Source: Agrobacterium tumefaciens (lineage in GTDB: Bacteria > Pseudomonadota > Alphaproteobacteria > Rhizobiales > Rhizobiaceae). Taken from it: a stretch of 59,487 nt of DNA. The number at the start of each line of letters is the position of its first letter. Positions within the stretch are counted from its first letter, which is position 1. Both the position numbers and the translations under genes were made by a program. Positions 36,104 to 44,643 of the stretch are shown here, piece after piece. A model generated the notes under the pieces. It was given only the letters and a program-made list of their open reading frames with translations. It had not been told where the DNA came from and did no database searches. Location of the stretch: positions 2,501 to 61,987 of the forward strand of contig NZ_JXQV01000016.1 of the NCBI RefSeq assembly GCF_000834635.1. The letters run 5' to 3'.

Positions 36104-37702
36104 TCAGCGTTCTTTGCTAACGCCTTCAAAACGCGAATACCAGGGGCTGACGATCATGCCTTTGACATCACTGCGATAGGCGGCTGTATCCACCACTTCG
36201 GAAAATGGCTGGATCGAGAGCACCGCGTCATTCATATAGGCCTGGATATCTTCATAGGCCTTGGCCTGCTTGGCGGGGTCGCGCTCCACCAGCGCCGCCT
36301 CGATCATCGCGTTCAGCTTCTCATCGAAGAAACTCGTGCGCCAGCTCTGGTAGTTGGTGAGCTTGGCCTCATCGGCATTGTTGGGATTATAGGCAAGGGA
36401 GCGCAGATTGTTGTCCGGGTGCGGTTGCTGGCCACCGCCGCCACGACCGACCAGAAGCTCGAATTTACGTTCGCGCATCGCGCCATAAATCTGGTCGCCG
36501 GAACCGCTGATCAGCTCGGCCTGAATGCCCGCCTGCGCCAATGTGTTCTGGATTGCAGTCGCGGCCTTCATAAACGGATCCTCGGATAGAACGCGCAGGG
36601 TGGTTTTGAAACCCTCGGGATAGCCAGCCTCTGCCAGCAACGCCTTTGCCTTGGGAATATCCAGCTTGAAACCCTGATCCGGCAGCGAGCCGAGAACGCC
36701 GGTGCTGATGGGGCGTTGGTGCAACTTTCCATAGAATGGCATGACTGCCTTATCGAGCCCCTCGTAATCGATCAGATAACGCAGCGCTTCCCGTACCTTC
36801 TTGTTGGCATATCGCTCGTCTTTCATCGAAACGCCGAGATAGTAAAAGCCTGAACCGGGCGTGGATTCAATGGCAATTGCCTTGTCTGCCTGAAGCGAGG
36901 TCAGGTCCGGTGCCTGCAAGGAATAGGCAACATCAATGTCGCCTTTTTCAAGCATCAGGCGCTGCGATTGTGATTCCGGCAGATGGCGCATCAGAACCCG
37001 CTTCATCGCGGGCTTTTCGCCCCAGAAATCATCGTTGCGGGTCAGGATGATGAATTCATTGGACTTCCACTGACCGAGCTTGAACGGGCCGGAACCCGCC
37101 GAGTTCAGAGTCAGCCATGCGGCACCCATATCACCGTCTTTTTCATGCTCCATCGCTGTCTTGCTATCGATGATGGTGCCGGGACCATTCTGCCCAAGGA
37201 TCATCAAAAGTAGATTTGGATCATCCGGCTTTGGCAGATTGAGAACGAAGGTTTGCTCATCCTTGGCCACAAAAAGCGTGTCCGCCTGCTCGACCTTGTA
37301 GCCGCGTGTCTTCAGGAAGGATGACTGCGCCAGATTGCGGACCAGAAGGCGCTTCAGGCTCCAGACCACATCCTGCGCGGTTACCGGATTGCCGGATGCG
37401 AAGCTGGCATCTTTTCGCAGATGGAAGGTGATGGATTTGCGGTCTTCAGCAACCTCCCAACGCTCTGCTAGGCGGGGCTGAATGCTTCTATCCTTATCCG
37501 AAAGTGTCACCAGCGTGTCGTAAACATTGTTCAAGACCTGCACGGTCTCACGGCCGGTAATAGCTGCGGGGTCGAGCGTCAGAATGTTGCTCATCGTGGT
37601 CGCGACCACCAGTTGGTCTTTCGGTGTTTCGGCGAAAGCATCAAGCGGTATGGCGCCGATTAACAAAGCACCCACCGCTACTGTTGCAAAGAAATGTCTC
37701 AT
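36104..37702 (-). CDS. Dipeptide-type ABC binding protein (extracellular family 5), no permease nearby
   Basis: The 532-aa product has a signal peptide (MRHFFATVAVGALLIGAIPL, cleavage near AFA). SITFHLRKDASFASGNPVTAQDVVWSLKR and NSAGSGPFKLGQWKSNE are family 5 signatures. GGGAGGAAAG precedes ATG 37702. These proteins deliver peptides, sugars or opine-like ligands to DppBCDF-type permeases, but none is in the window. It shares a leftward cluster with a GDSL hydrolase and an acid-sugar-dehydratase-like gene, which hints at a sugar-derived ligand. Confidence 0.9.
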   Translation of the reverse strand: MRHFFATVAVGALLIGAIPLDAFAETPKDQLVVATTMSNILTLDPAAITGRETVQVLNNVYDTLVTLSDKDRSIQPRLAERWEVAEDRKSITFHLRKDASFASGNPVTAQDVVWSLKRLLVRNLAQSSFLKTRGYKVEQADTLFVAKDEQTFVLNLPKPDDPNLLLMILGQNGPGTIIDSKTAMEHEKDGDMGAAWLTLNSAGSGPFKLGQWKSNEFIILTRNDDFWGEKPAMKRVLMRHLPESQSQRLMLEKGDIDVAYSLQAPDLTSLQADKAIAIESTPGSGFYYLGVSMKDERYANKKVREALRYLIDYEGLDKAVMPFYGKLHQRPISTGVLGSLPDQGFKLDIPKAKALLAEAGYPEGFKTTLRVLSEDPFMKAATAIQNTLAQAGIQAELISGSGDQIYGAMRERKFELLVGRGGGGQQPHPDNNLRSLAYNPNNADEAKLTNYQSWRTSFFDEKLNAMIEAALVERDPAKQAKAYEDIQAYMNDAVLSIQPFSEVVDTAAYRSDVKGMIVSPWYSRFEGVSKER

Positions 37703-37782
37703 CTTTCCTCCCATTGGCCGCTCATCCATCACGGCATTAACTCAAGACCAGATCGGCACTCCTCTGCGACGACGCTGATCAA

Positions 37783-38409
37783 TTAAAGAATGGCTAAAAC
37801 GGGCGCCACCAGCGCACGTCCAATATTGGCAGTCGCCTCGCCCTCCAGGTGTACGCCATCGATGGATGACGCGCTGGCAACGGTGCCGGCATCAAAGAAT
37901 GCACAATTCACCTCTTCCGCCAGCTTTTCGTAGAGGGGCGACAGGCGCTGAGACTCTGCGATCCGCCGACCTGCGGCGGGTGCACCCGTTGGCCCCGCCA
38001 CACAGGCAGGCGGCGCGACAATCAAGAGGCTCGGTCGGCATGACCGAGGTTTATAGGGAAATGTCTCGACGATCTGCGCCAGACGTCGCATGCCAGACAC
38101 CGCCGTTTCAGCCACACCCCCATGAACGGGCTTGAGATCATTTGTCCCCAGCATGATGATGGCGAGATCAAGCGGCATGTGGGAAGCAAGCGCCACCTCC
38201 AGCGCCTTGGCGCCATTTCGGCAGGCAGGTCCGGCATGGTCATCGTAACAGGTTGTGCGCCCGCCAAGCCCCTCGGCAATGACATGCGCCTTGCCTTCAA
38301 GACCCGCCTCCAGCACCTCCGGCCAGCGGAACTCACGCGGATGGCGCAATCCGGTCGCCGGGTCTGCACCCCAGGTCAGGCTATCGCCGAAGGCAAGGAT
38401 CGTCTTCAT
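37783..38409 (-). CDS. SGNH/GDSL-family hydrolase
   Basis: The 208-aa enzyme has block I AFGDSLTWG (catalytic serine), block III IMLGTNDLK, and block V SIDGVHLEGEA (Asp-x-x-His). It is an arylesterase-type SGNH hydrolase without a signal peptide. It may hydrolyse an ester or a sugar lactone, which would fit upstream of the sugar-acid dehydratase-like gene it follows. A GTG four codons upstream overlaps the previous stop (GTGA) and is an alternative start. Confidence 0.88.
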   Translation of the reverse strand: MKTILAFGDSLTWGADPATGLRHPREFRWPEVLEAGLEGKAHVIAEGLGGRTTCYDDHAGPACRNGAKALEVALASHMPLDLAIIMLGTNDLKPVHGGVAETAVSGMRRLAQIVETFPYKPRSCRPSLLIVAPPACVAGPTGAPAAGRRIAESQRLSPLYEKLAEEVNCAFFDAGTVASASSIDGVHLEGEATANIGRALVAPVLAIL

Positions 38410-38417
38410 CTCTGGCC

Positions 38418-39566
38418 TCACCGGACGCGATTGTTTTCGATGAAGTTAAAATCGATGTCCTCTCCCAGACCCGGACGATCAGGCACATGCACGTAGCCAT
38501 CTGCGTCCATCGGGTCGGATAGGGATTTCAGATAATCGAAGCCATCATCATATTCGAGGAAAGGATGCAGCAGCCCACGCTCATACCAGCGGCAATTCTT
38601 CGTTGCTGCCACCACATGCAAATTCATGGCCGTGTTGCCATGCACTTCACATTCCACGCCAAAGGCTTCCGCAAGGTGCATGGTTTTCAGCGCAGGCGTA
38701 ATGCCGCCAACATCATTCACGCCGGTTCTCAGGATATCGCAAGCACCGGCCTTCAACCACTCCGCCCGGTGCCAGTGCTTTCCAGCGGCACTTTCAGGTC
38801 CGACAACCGGAATATCGAGATTATCCGCCAGCCATTTGTAGGATGACATGGACTGCTCATCCATCGGCTCCTCAATCCAATCGAAATCCAGCTTTTCGAG
38901 ACCACGCCCCAAAGCCAGCGCATCCGTGCGGGAATACCAATGGAAGGCATCGATCATCAGGTGGATATCGGGACCCACCGCTTCGCGAACGGCAGAACAG
39001 GCCTTGAGATCCATCTTGACATCTGGTGCCCAACTGACAGGTGGCATCCACGTGTGCAGCTTGATGCCCTTATAACCGCGCTTTACCAGCGTTTCAGCGA
39101 AGCGACCGTAGTCCTCAGGGGTCGCGAGACCGCCTTCAAGCTCATCCCCGCACATGATCGAGCCATAGGCGAGCACCTTGTCACGATAGCCACCGATCAA
39201 CTTGTATACAGGTTGGTTAAGCGAACGGCCTGCCAGATCCCACAGGGCGCAGTCAACAACAGCCAGCGTGCGGTCAGTCAATTGCGCAGCAGATCCCCTT
39301 TGCCAATGCGCGAGGTCTTGCCACAGCCGTTCGCGATCGCGGTGATCGGCGCCGATAAGAACCTTTTTGACAAATTTCTCGATGAGATGGGGGCGAACAA
39401 TTTCCGGTGCGGTAAAGGAATGCCCTTCCTGACCATCTTCCGTGCGGATTGTCAGCATGGCCTGCTCAACCTGATGCGCCGGACCCGGATGCGCGTGGCC
39501 GGCACTATCGGAATGGCGACGCGTAGTGGTTTTGAACACCCGCACGTCCACGTCGGTAATAATCAT
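38418..39566 (-). CDS. Mandelate racemase-family sugar acid dehydratase-like enzyme
   Basis: The 382-aa enolase-superfamily protein has K169-L-H171 (GYKGIKLHTW) in place of the common K-x-K, metal ligands D206 (LMIDAFHW), E232 (DWIEEPMDE) and E258 (VVGPESAAG), and a barrel-end histidine H309 (CEVHGNTAM). The pattern suits dehydration of an aldonate or aldarate. It is divergent from an EamA transporter, with an inverted repeat between them, and coupled to the GDSL gene. The substrate is not predictable by eye. Confidence 0.88.
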   Translation of the reverse strand: MIITDVDVRVFKTTTRRHSDSAGHAHPGPAHQVEQAMLTIRTEDGQEGHSFTAPEIVRPHLIEKFVKKVLIGADHRDRERLWQDLAHWQRGSAAQLTDRTLAVVDCALWDLAGRSLNQPVYKLIGGYRDKVLAYGSIMCGDELEGGLATPEDYGRFAETLVKRGYKGIKLHTWMPPVSWAPDVKMDLKACSAVREAVGPDIHLMIDAFHWYSRTDALALGRGLEKLDFDWIEEPMDEQSMSSYKWLADNLDIPVVGPESAAGKHWHRAEWLKAGACDILRTGVNDVGGITPALKTMHLAEAFGVECEVHGNTAMNLHVVAATKNCRWYERGLLHPFLEYDDGFDYLKSLSDPMDADGYVHVPDRPGLGEDIDFNFIENNRVR

Positions 39567-39642
39567 CTGTCCTCCCTCTGCAGCCCGGCGGCCAACGACA
39601 CTATATCTGCATCCTATTAGACAGATATGCGACTATTTGTCA

Positions 39643-39659
39643 AACATGTATGACATGTT
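39643..39659. promoter_or_regulatory. Inverted repeat in the divergent promoter region
   Basis: AACATG-N5-CATGTT is perfect, and an overlapping TGTCA...TGACA pair extends it (39638-39655). It lies between the dehydratase-like gene and the EamA gene. The size suits a GntR- or TetR-type dimer, but no regulator gene is adjacent. Confidence 0.45.
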
Positions 39660-39795
39660 GTCTTTTTCGCATGAGGACAGCAGCGCGCAATCCACGAAAG
39701 GATCGATCCTTTGCCTTGCGCGTTTGTGTCGGGAGAGAAATTTTAGTATCTCTTGTGTCTTTCCAGCAGTCACCTGCACAATCACAGAGCCCTCC

Positions 39796-40680
39796 ATGCC
39801 CTCCCAATCTGCCGGTTATTTATACGCGCTTGCGGCCTTCACCATCTTTGCCGCACAGGATGGCATTTCAAAGCACCTCGGCTCGGCCTATCCGCCCGTC
39901 CTCGTCGCCATGCTGCGCTATTGGGCTTTTGCGATCTTCGTCATCATCCTCGCGCTGAGATCACAGGCGGGGCTTCGCAGAACGGCCACCACTCAGCGGT
40001 TCTGGCTTCAATCCAGTCGCGGTGTTTTGCTTGCGGTGCAGATTGTTCTCGCGATTTTCTCGTTTTCCATCGTGGGGCTGGCGCATACCCACTCCATTTT
40101 CGCGGCAGCCCCTCTCTTTGTCGCGGCATTGTCTGTCCCTATTCTGGGTGAACAGGTCGGCTGGCGGCGATGGTCGGCCATTCTGGTTGGTTTTCTCGGC
40201 GTGCTCATCATCCTCAAACCAGATGAGAGCGGGTTTGACCCGGCTTTGCTGATAACCTTTGCTGCCGCATTACTGTCAGCGCTTTACAGCGTGTTGACAC
40301 GCCTTGCCAGCCGCACTGACACGGCCATGACCAGCTTCTTTTACACCGGCGTGCCGGGCGCATTGGCGCTGACACTTATTGGGCCGTTTTATTGGGTTAC
40401 GATGGCGCCAGCCGATTGGGTCTGGATGCTGGCCCTATGCATCACAGGCATGAGCGGGCACTATCTTCTCATTAAAGCCTTCGAGCTGGCCGATGCTGCG
40501 ACAGTGCAGCCATTTTCCTATTACCAGCTGGTGCTGGTCTCCATCATGGGCGTGAGCCTCTACGGAGAGGTGTTGAACGCCCACATGATTGTGGGCGCAA
40601 TCATCGTCATCGCAGCCGGCCTCTTCACCATCTGGCGGGAACAAATGGTTGCCCGCCGCAATAGAAGACTGTCGCTATAG
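39796..40680 (+). CDS. EamA/DMT-family transporter
   Basis: The 294-aa inner-membrane protein has ten helices in two EamA repeats: AAFTIFAAQDGISKHLGSAY in the first, and LLSALYSVLTRLASRTDTAM plus GHYLLIKAFELADAATVQPF in the second. ATG 39796 is chosen from the family's N-terminus although the ribosome-binding site is weak. Such proteins usually export metabolites or amino acids. Its stop overlaps the convergent ornithine cyclodeaminase gene by 6 nt. Confidence 0.9.
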   Translation: MPSQSAGYLYALAAFTIFAAQDGISKHLGSAYPPVLVAMLRYWAFAIFVIILALRSQAGLRRTATTQRFWLQSSRGVLLAVQIVLAIFSFSIVGLAHTHSIFAAAPLFVAALSVPILGEQVGWRRWSAILVGFLGVLIILKPDESGFDPALLITFAAALLSALYSVLTRLASRTDTAMTSFFYTGVPGALALTLIGPFYWVTMAPADWVWMLALCITGMSGHYLLIKAFELADAATVQPFSYYQLVLVSIMGVSLYGEVLNAHMIVGAIIVIAAGLFTIWREQMVARRNRRLSL

Positions 40681-41736
40681 CACCTGGGCGGCTTTCGCCT
40701 CACAGCGCAACAGCATACCGAAAAGGTCCTTCGGCTCATCCGGGTCTGCCAGCAGGTCCAGCTCGTCGAAAAACCCTGTGGAGGCGAGTTTGGACCTGAC
40801 ATAGCGCAGGGCCGAGAAGTCTTCGATTGCAAAGCCCACACTATCGAAGAGGGTGATCTGTCCGTCGCCTTCGCGCCCCGGTTTGCTGCCCGCAATCACT
40901 TCCCAAAGTTCTGTGACGGGGTAATCCTCAGGCAGTTGCTGAATTTCGCCCTCGATGCGGGTTTGCGGCGGGTACTCCACGAAAATTCCTGAGCGAAGCA
41001 GAATATCCCTATGCAATTCGGTCTTGCCGGGACAGTCACCGCCCACCGCATTGATGTGAACGCCGGGGCCAACCATGTTGTCCGTCAGGATGGTTGCATA
41101 TTGCTTGTCGGCGGTAACGGTCGTGATGATGTCGGCGCCCTCAACCGCTTCCTCCGCGCTCTCGCAGATCGTAATCGTGAAGCCGGAGCCCTGAAGATTA
41201 CGCTGGCATTTGAGGCTCGCCTCCATATCCACGTCATAAAGCCGTAGATGATCCACGCCCATGATGGCCTTGAAGGCGCGCGCCTGAAACTCGCTCTGCG
41301 CACCATTGCCGATGATGGCCATTGAGCGGGCGTTTTTGCGCGCAAGGTATTTCGCCGCAAGCGCCGATGTCGCGGCAGTCCGCAGAGCTGTCAAAATCGT
41401 CATTTCAGAAATCAGCATCGGATAGCCGTTGCCAACGTCAGACAGAACACCGAATGCCGTCACGGTCTGGCGGCCTTGCTTCGTGTTCTTGGGATGTCCG
41501 TTGACGTATTTGAACCCGTAGAGCTGTCCGTCGCTGGTCGGCATCAACTCGATCACGCCTTCCATGGAATGGGACGCGATGCGGGGCGTTTTGTCGAACT
41601 GCTCCCAGCGCCTGAAATCCTCTTCCAGCATATCGGCAAGCTCAGACAGAAATCTGTCGATGCCGACGTTCAGGACCAGCTTCATCATGTTATCGATACT
41701 GATGAAGGGGACGATATTGAGGTTTGGTAACACCAT
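40675..41736 (-). CDS. ocd: Ornithine cyclodeaminase
   Basis: The 353-aa cytosolic enzyme converts L-ornithine to L-proline and ammonia with bound NAD. The nucleotide-binding region is MAIIGNGAQSEFQARAF, and VHINAVGGDCPGKTELH holds the catalytic aspartate region. ATG 41736 has GAGGAGGG upstream. It overlaps the arginase stop codon region closely, so arginine would go to ornithine and then proline within one operon. Confidence 0.93.
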   Translation of the reverse strand: MVLPNLNIVPFISIDNMMKLVLNVGIDRFLSELADMLEEDFRRWEQFDKTPRIASHSMEGVIELMPTSDGQLYGFKYVNGHPKNTKQGRQTVTAFGVLSDVGNGYPMLISEMTILTALRTAATSALAAKYLARKNARSMAIIGNGAQSEFQARAFKAIMGVDHLRLYDVDMEASLKCQRNLQGSGFTITICESAEEAVEGADIITTVTADKQYATILTDNMVGPGVHINAVGGDCPGKTELHRDILLRSGIFVEYPPQTRIEGEIQQLPEDYPVTELWEVIAGSKPGREGDGQITLFDSVGFAIEDFSALRYVRSKLASTGFFDELDLLADPDEPKDLFGMLLRCEAKAAQVL

Positions 41737-41749
41737 GATCCGGCCCTCC

Positions 41750-42670
41750 TCAGCCAGCTCTCGTCGGTCGGTCCAGAACACGCTTGCCCATCAGGCTTGC
41801 GGTCAGATCCACCATAAGGCGCGCCGTGCGGCCGCGTTCATCCAGAAACGGGTTGAGCTCGACAAGATCGAGGCTCGAAACCAGGCCGCTATCGCACAGC
41901 ATTTCCATGACCAGATGTGCTTCACGGAACGTGGCACCTCCCGGCACTGTCGTGCCCACCGCAGGCGCAATCGATGGATCAAGAAAATCGACATCCAGGC
42001 TGACATGCAGCAAACCATTCGCCGCTTCAACGCGCTGCAAAAACGAGCGCAGCAACACGCCAACCCCATGCTCATCGATCATGCGCATGTCGTAAATGGT
42101 CACACCGGTTTCACCGAGTGCGGCGCTTTCAGCCGGATCGACACTGCGAATGCCGATCATGCAGATGTTATCCGGGCTGACGGGATGCGTAACCTCGGGG
42201 AAATAACCTTCGAAGCCTTCGCGTCCGCTATAATATGCCACCGGGGTTCCGTGCAGGTTTCCACTGCGGGTGGTTTGCAAGGTGTGGTAATCCGTGTGGG
42301 CATCCAGCCACAGCACGAAGAGGGGCCTGCCAACCTCTGCCGCACGCCGGGCCACACCTGTCACGCTGCCTGCTGAAATAGCATGATCGCCGCCAAGGAA
42401 GATCGGCATCGCGTTTTCGCTTTCGCGGTAGGCGATTTCCGTCAATGCCTCAGTCCAGGCAACCGTTTCCGACAAATGATGAACGGCGCTGTTGGGATGG
42501 GCAAACTCACGAAGCGGTGCGGGCGTGATGTTGCCCAGATCAACCACGCCATGGCCAAGATCTTCCAATGCAGTTTTCAGGCCCGCTATGCGCAGCGCGC
42601 TTGGTCCCATCTCGCACCCCAGATGTCCGGCACCGATCTGCAAGGGTACCCCGATCAACCTGCATTCCAT
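41750..42670 (-). CDS. rocF: Arginase
   Basis: The 306-aa manganese enzyme cleaves L-arginine into ornithine and urea. The metal motifs are FLGGDHAISAGS, LWLDAHTDYHT and VSLDVDFLDPSIAP. ATG 42670 has AGGGAG upstream, which excludes the longer open frame. The ornithine cyclodeaminase gene begins 13 nt after its stop. Confidence 0.95.
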   Translation of the reverse strand: MECRLIGVPLQIGAGHLGCEMGPSALRIAGLKTALEDLGHGVVDLGNITPAPLREFAHPNSAVHHLSETVAWTEALTEIAYRESENAMPIFLGGDHAISAGSVTGVARRAAEVGRPLFVLWLDAHTDYHTLQTTRSGNLHGTPVAYYSGREGFEGYFPEVTHPVSPDNICMIGIRSVDPAESAALGETGVTIYDMRMIDEHGVGVLLRSFLQRVEAANGLLHVSLDVDFLDPSIAPAVGTTVPGGATFREAHLVMEMLCDSGLVSSLDLVELNPFLDERGRTARLMVDLTASLMGKRVLDRPTRAG

Positions 42671-42719
42671 GAGCGTCTCCCTCGCTTTGAACTCATGAAA
42701 TTGAACCATTTGACGATGG

Positions 42720-42740
42720 CAATATGAACAATGCATATTG
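42720..42740. promoter_or_regulatory. Probable Lrp-type operator between arginase and its regulator
   Basis: CAATATG-N7-CATATTG is a perfect 7-bp inverted repeat in the 126-nt divergent region. AT-rich palindromes of this size are usual for Lrp/AsnC regulators. Confidence 0.6.
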
Positions 42741-42796
42741 GCAAAACTGATTTCACTTCTTACCAATTCGATCAATCACGTTTGCAAAGTGGCACA

Positions 42797-43234
42797 ATGG
42801 ATCAACTGGACACGAAACTGATCACGCTTCTGCGCCACAACGGGCGACGCAGCATCTCCGATCTTGCGCTGGAAACAGAGACATCCCGCGCTACGGTGCG
42901 GGCACGCATAGAACGGCTGGAGGCGAACGGCACGATTGTCGGCTACACCGTCGTCCTGCGGGCCGATGCGGCAGCGGCAACGGTGCGCGGCATCATGATG
43001 ATCGAGATCGAGGGGCATGTGACCGACAGGGTGATCCGTGCCCTTGGCGGTTTCCCTGAGATATCCGAGATCCATTCGACCAATGGTAGGTGGGACCTCA
43101 TCGTTGAACTGAGCGCGCCGACGCTCAGCGATTTCGACTCCATTCTGCGCCGCATCCGTCTGGTACCGGGCATTACCGGCAGCGAAACCAGCCTTCTTCT
43201 GTCCACCTCACGCTCGACAAAGGCGCGGCTGTAG
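42797..43234 (+). CDS. Lrp/AsnC-family regulator of arginine catabolism
   Basis: The 145-aa protein has the N-terminal helix-turn-helix (MDQLDTKLITLLRHNGRRSI then SDLALETETSRATVRARI) and the RAM ligand domain (GIMMIEIEGHVTDRVIRALG, EIHSTNGRWDLIVEL). ATG 42797 is the family-typical start. Divergence from arginase and ornithine cyclodeaminase, with a palindrome between, suggests it is their arginine- or ornithine-responsive activator. Confidence 0.92.
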   Translation: MDQLDTKLITLLRHNGRRSISDLALETETSRATVRARIERLEANGTIVGYTVVLRADAAAATVRGIMMIEIEGHVTDRVIRALGGFPEISEIHSTNGRWDLIVELSAPTLSDFDSILRRIRLVPGITGSETSLLLSTSRSTKARL

Positions 43235-43664
43235 CAAAGCCATAAGCGCGCCCTTCGTCCTCTCTTTCGGACTTTGGCTCCATCAACTTATGATGCTGGA
43301 TTCACTCATTTAACCGATACCATCGAGACGTCAGGATGCCTGAAAAGTATAAGGGTTGAAAGCGCTACCAGCGGGCGCGATCATCGCATAAAACCTCAAC
43401 CTTTGGCTTAATTGTTCGGATCAGCGCCAATTTGCTGCGCTGCGGCGCGAAAATATGCCAAACTTGTGAAGTCTCCTTCCTGTACAAGTATAGCCTCATA
43501 CAACACCCCATGGCGCGACGACAAAAAAGTATCAGCAATTTCTCCGCAATGATGTGGAATGATCCGGCTGAACACTGGATGCTCCGGCCAACGTTCGAGG
43601 TCAGTTGGAGAGGAGCCAATGGCCAGCCCTTAAGGGGATGTAGCGTTTGAGGGAGAGAGTATCC
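43235..43664. other. Intergenic leader before the pentitol-locus AraC gene
   Basis: About 430 nt with no credible gene on either strand. It contains one candidate operator (described separately) and a stretch from 43400 to 43640 in which short frames have no motif or ribosome-binding site. Confidence 0.45.
43357..43370. promoter_or_regulatory. LacI-family-like operator
   Basis: TGAAAGCGCTACCA fits the LacI/GalR consensus TGNAANCGNTTNCA at all but one fixed position. No LacI-type gene is in the window, so any regulator would act in trans. Confidence 0.3.
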
Positions 43665-44546
43665 ATGCAACCCGATCTTGAACTGGTCCATATCCGCAAG
43701 GGCGAATCTTTCGCAGCCTGGACGCATGGCTACCCGTTCCGCACGGTGCGCTGGCATTACCATCCCGAATATGAAATCCACCTTGTGGTAGCGACATCCG
43801 GCACGTTTTATCTGGGCGATTTCGTCGGCACATTCAGCCCGGGTCAGCTCATCATGACCGGTCCCAACCTTCCACAAAACTGGATCAGCGATATTGAAGA
43901 GGGCGAGATCGTCCCGGCCCGTTCGCTCGTCATCCAGTTCCCTGAAGCCTTCATCGAAGGCGCCTGCGCATCCATGCCGGAGATGGAAGCGGTGCGCCCG
44001 CTTCTGGATCGCAGCCGCCGCGGATTGCTTTTTGACGATGCAACCAGCGCGGCCGTGCGCCCTATTATCGAAAAACTGCTGGAAGCGCAGGGCCTGAAAC
44101 GCCTTGCATTGTTCTGGGAAATTCTCGACCGTCTCGCGGGGGGCGATCACGAGGTGCTTGCAAGCCTCAGCTTCCAACTTGATCTGACAAGCACTGAAGA
44201 CAGCGGCATCAACCGCGCCTTGTCTCACTTGCGCGAGAACCTAACCGATCAGGTCGAGGAAAGTGAGCTTGCGGAAATGTTCGGCCAAAGCCCGAGCACG
44301 TTTTCGCGGGCCTTCAAGCGCCACACCGGCACGACGCTGGTGCGCTACCGCAACCAGATGCGCATCGACCTTGCCTGCAAGATGCTTTTGGCGGACCTTG
44401 ACGTCAATGTCGCAGAAGTTTGCTACGAAGTCGGGTTTTCGAACCTGTCCAATTTCAACAGGCATTTCCTGAAGTTGAAGGGAATGTCTCCATCGCAGTT
44501 CCGTACGACATTCACGGCGCAAAAGGCGTTCATGATGGCGGACTGA
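43665..44546 (+). CDS. AraC-family regulator of the pentitol locus
   Basis: The 293-aa protein has a cupin sensor domain at the N-terminus (RTVRWHYHPEYEIHLVVATS, PGQLIMTGPNLPQNW) and the paired helix-turn-helix at the C-terminus (SELAEMFGQSPSTFSRAFKR and EVCYEVGFSNLSNFNRHF). GAGGGAGAG precedes the ATG. It lies about 100 nt upstream of, and in the same direction as, the importer and sugar-alcohol genes it probably activates. Confidence 0.92.
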   Translation: MQPDLELVHIRKGESFAAWTHGYPFRTVRWHYHPEYEIHLVVATSGTFYLGDFVGTFSPGQLIMTGPNLPQNWISDIEEGEIVPARSLVIQFPEAFIEGACASMPEMEAVRPLLDRSRRGLLFDDATSAAVRPIIEKLLEAQGLKRLALFWEILDRLAGGDHEVLASLSFQLDLTSTEDSGINRALSHLRENLTDQVEESELAEMFGQSPSTFSRAFKRHTGTTLVRYRNQMRIDLACKMLLADLDVNVAEVCYEVGFSNLSNFNRHFLKLKGMSPSQFRTTFTAQKAFMMAD

Positions 44547-44643
44547 TCGAGCCTGACAATCTGACTTTCAACCATTCGGGCAGCGGTCTGCTGTCTGGAA
44601 ACGCGCAGCTATGCCTGCATTCATCCATAAGGGAGGAACCTAG

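Noticed and set aside
43365..44228. Minus-strand frame of 287 codons across the pentitol regulator
   Set aside because: Antisense to a certain AraC-family gene, without domain motifs.
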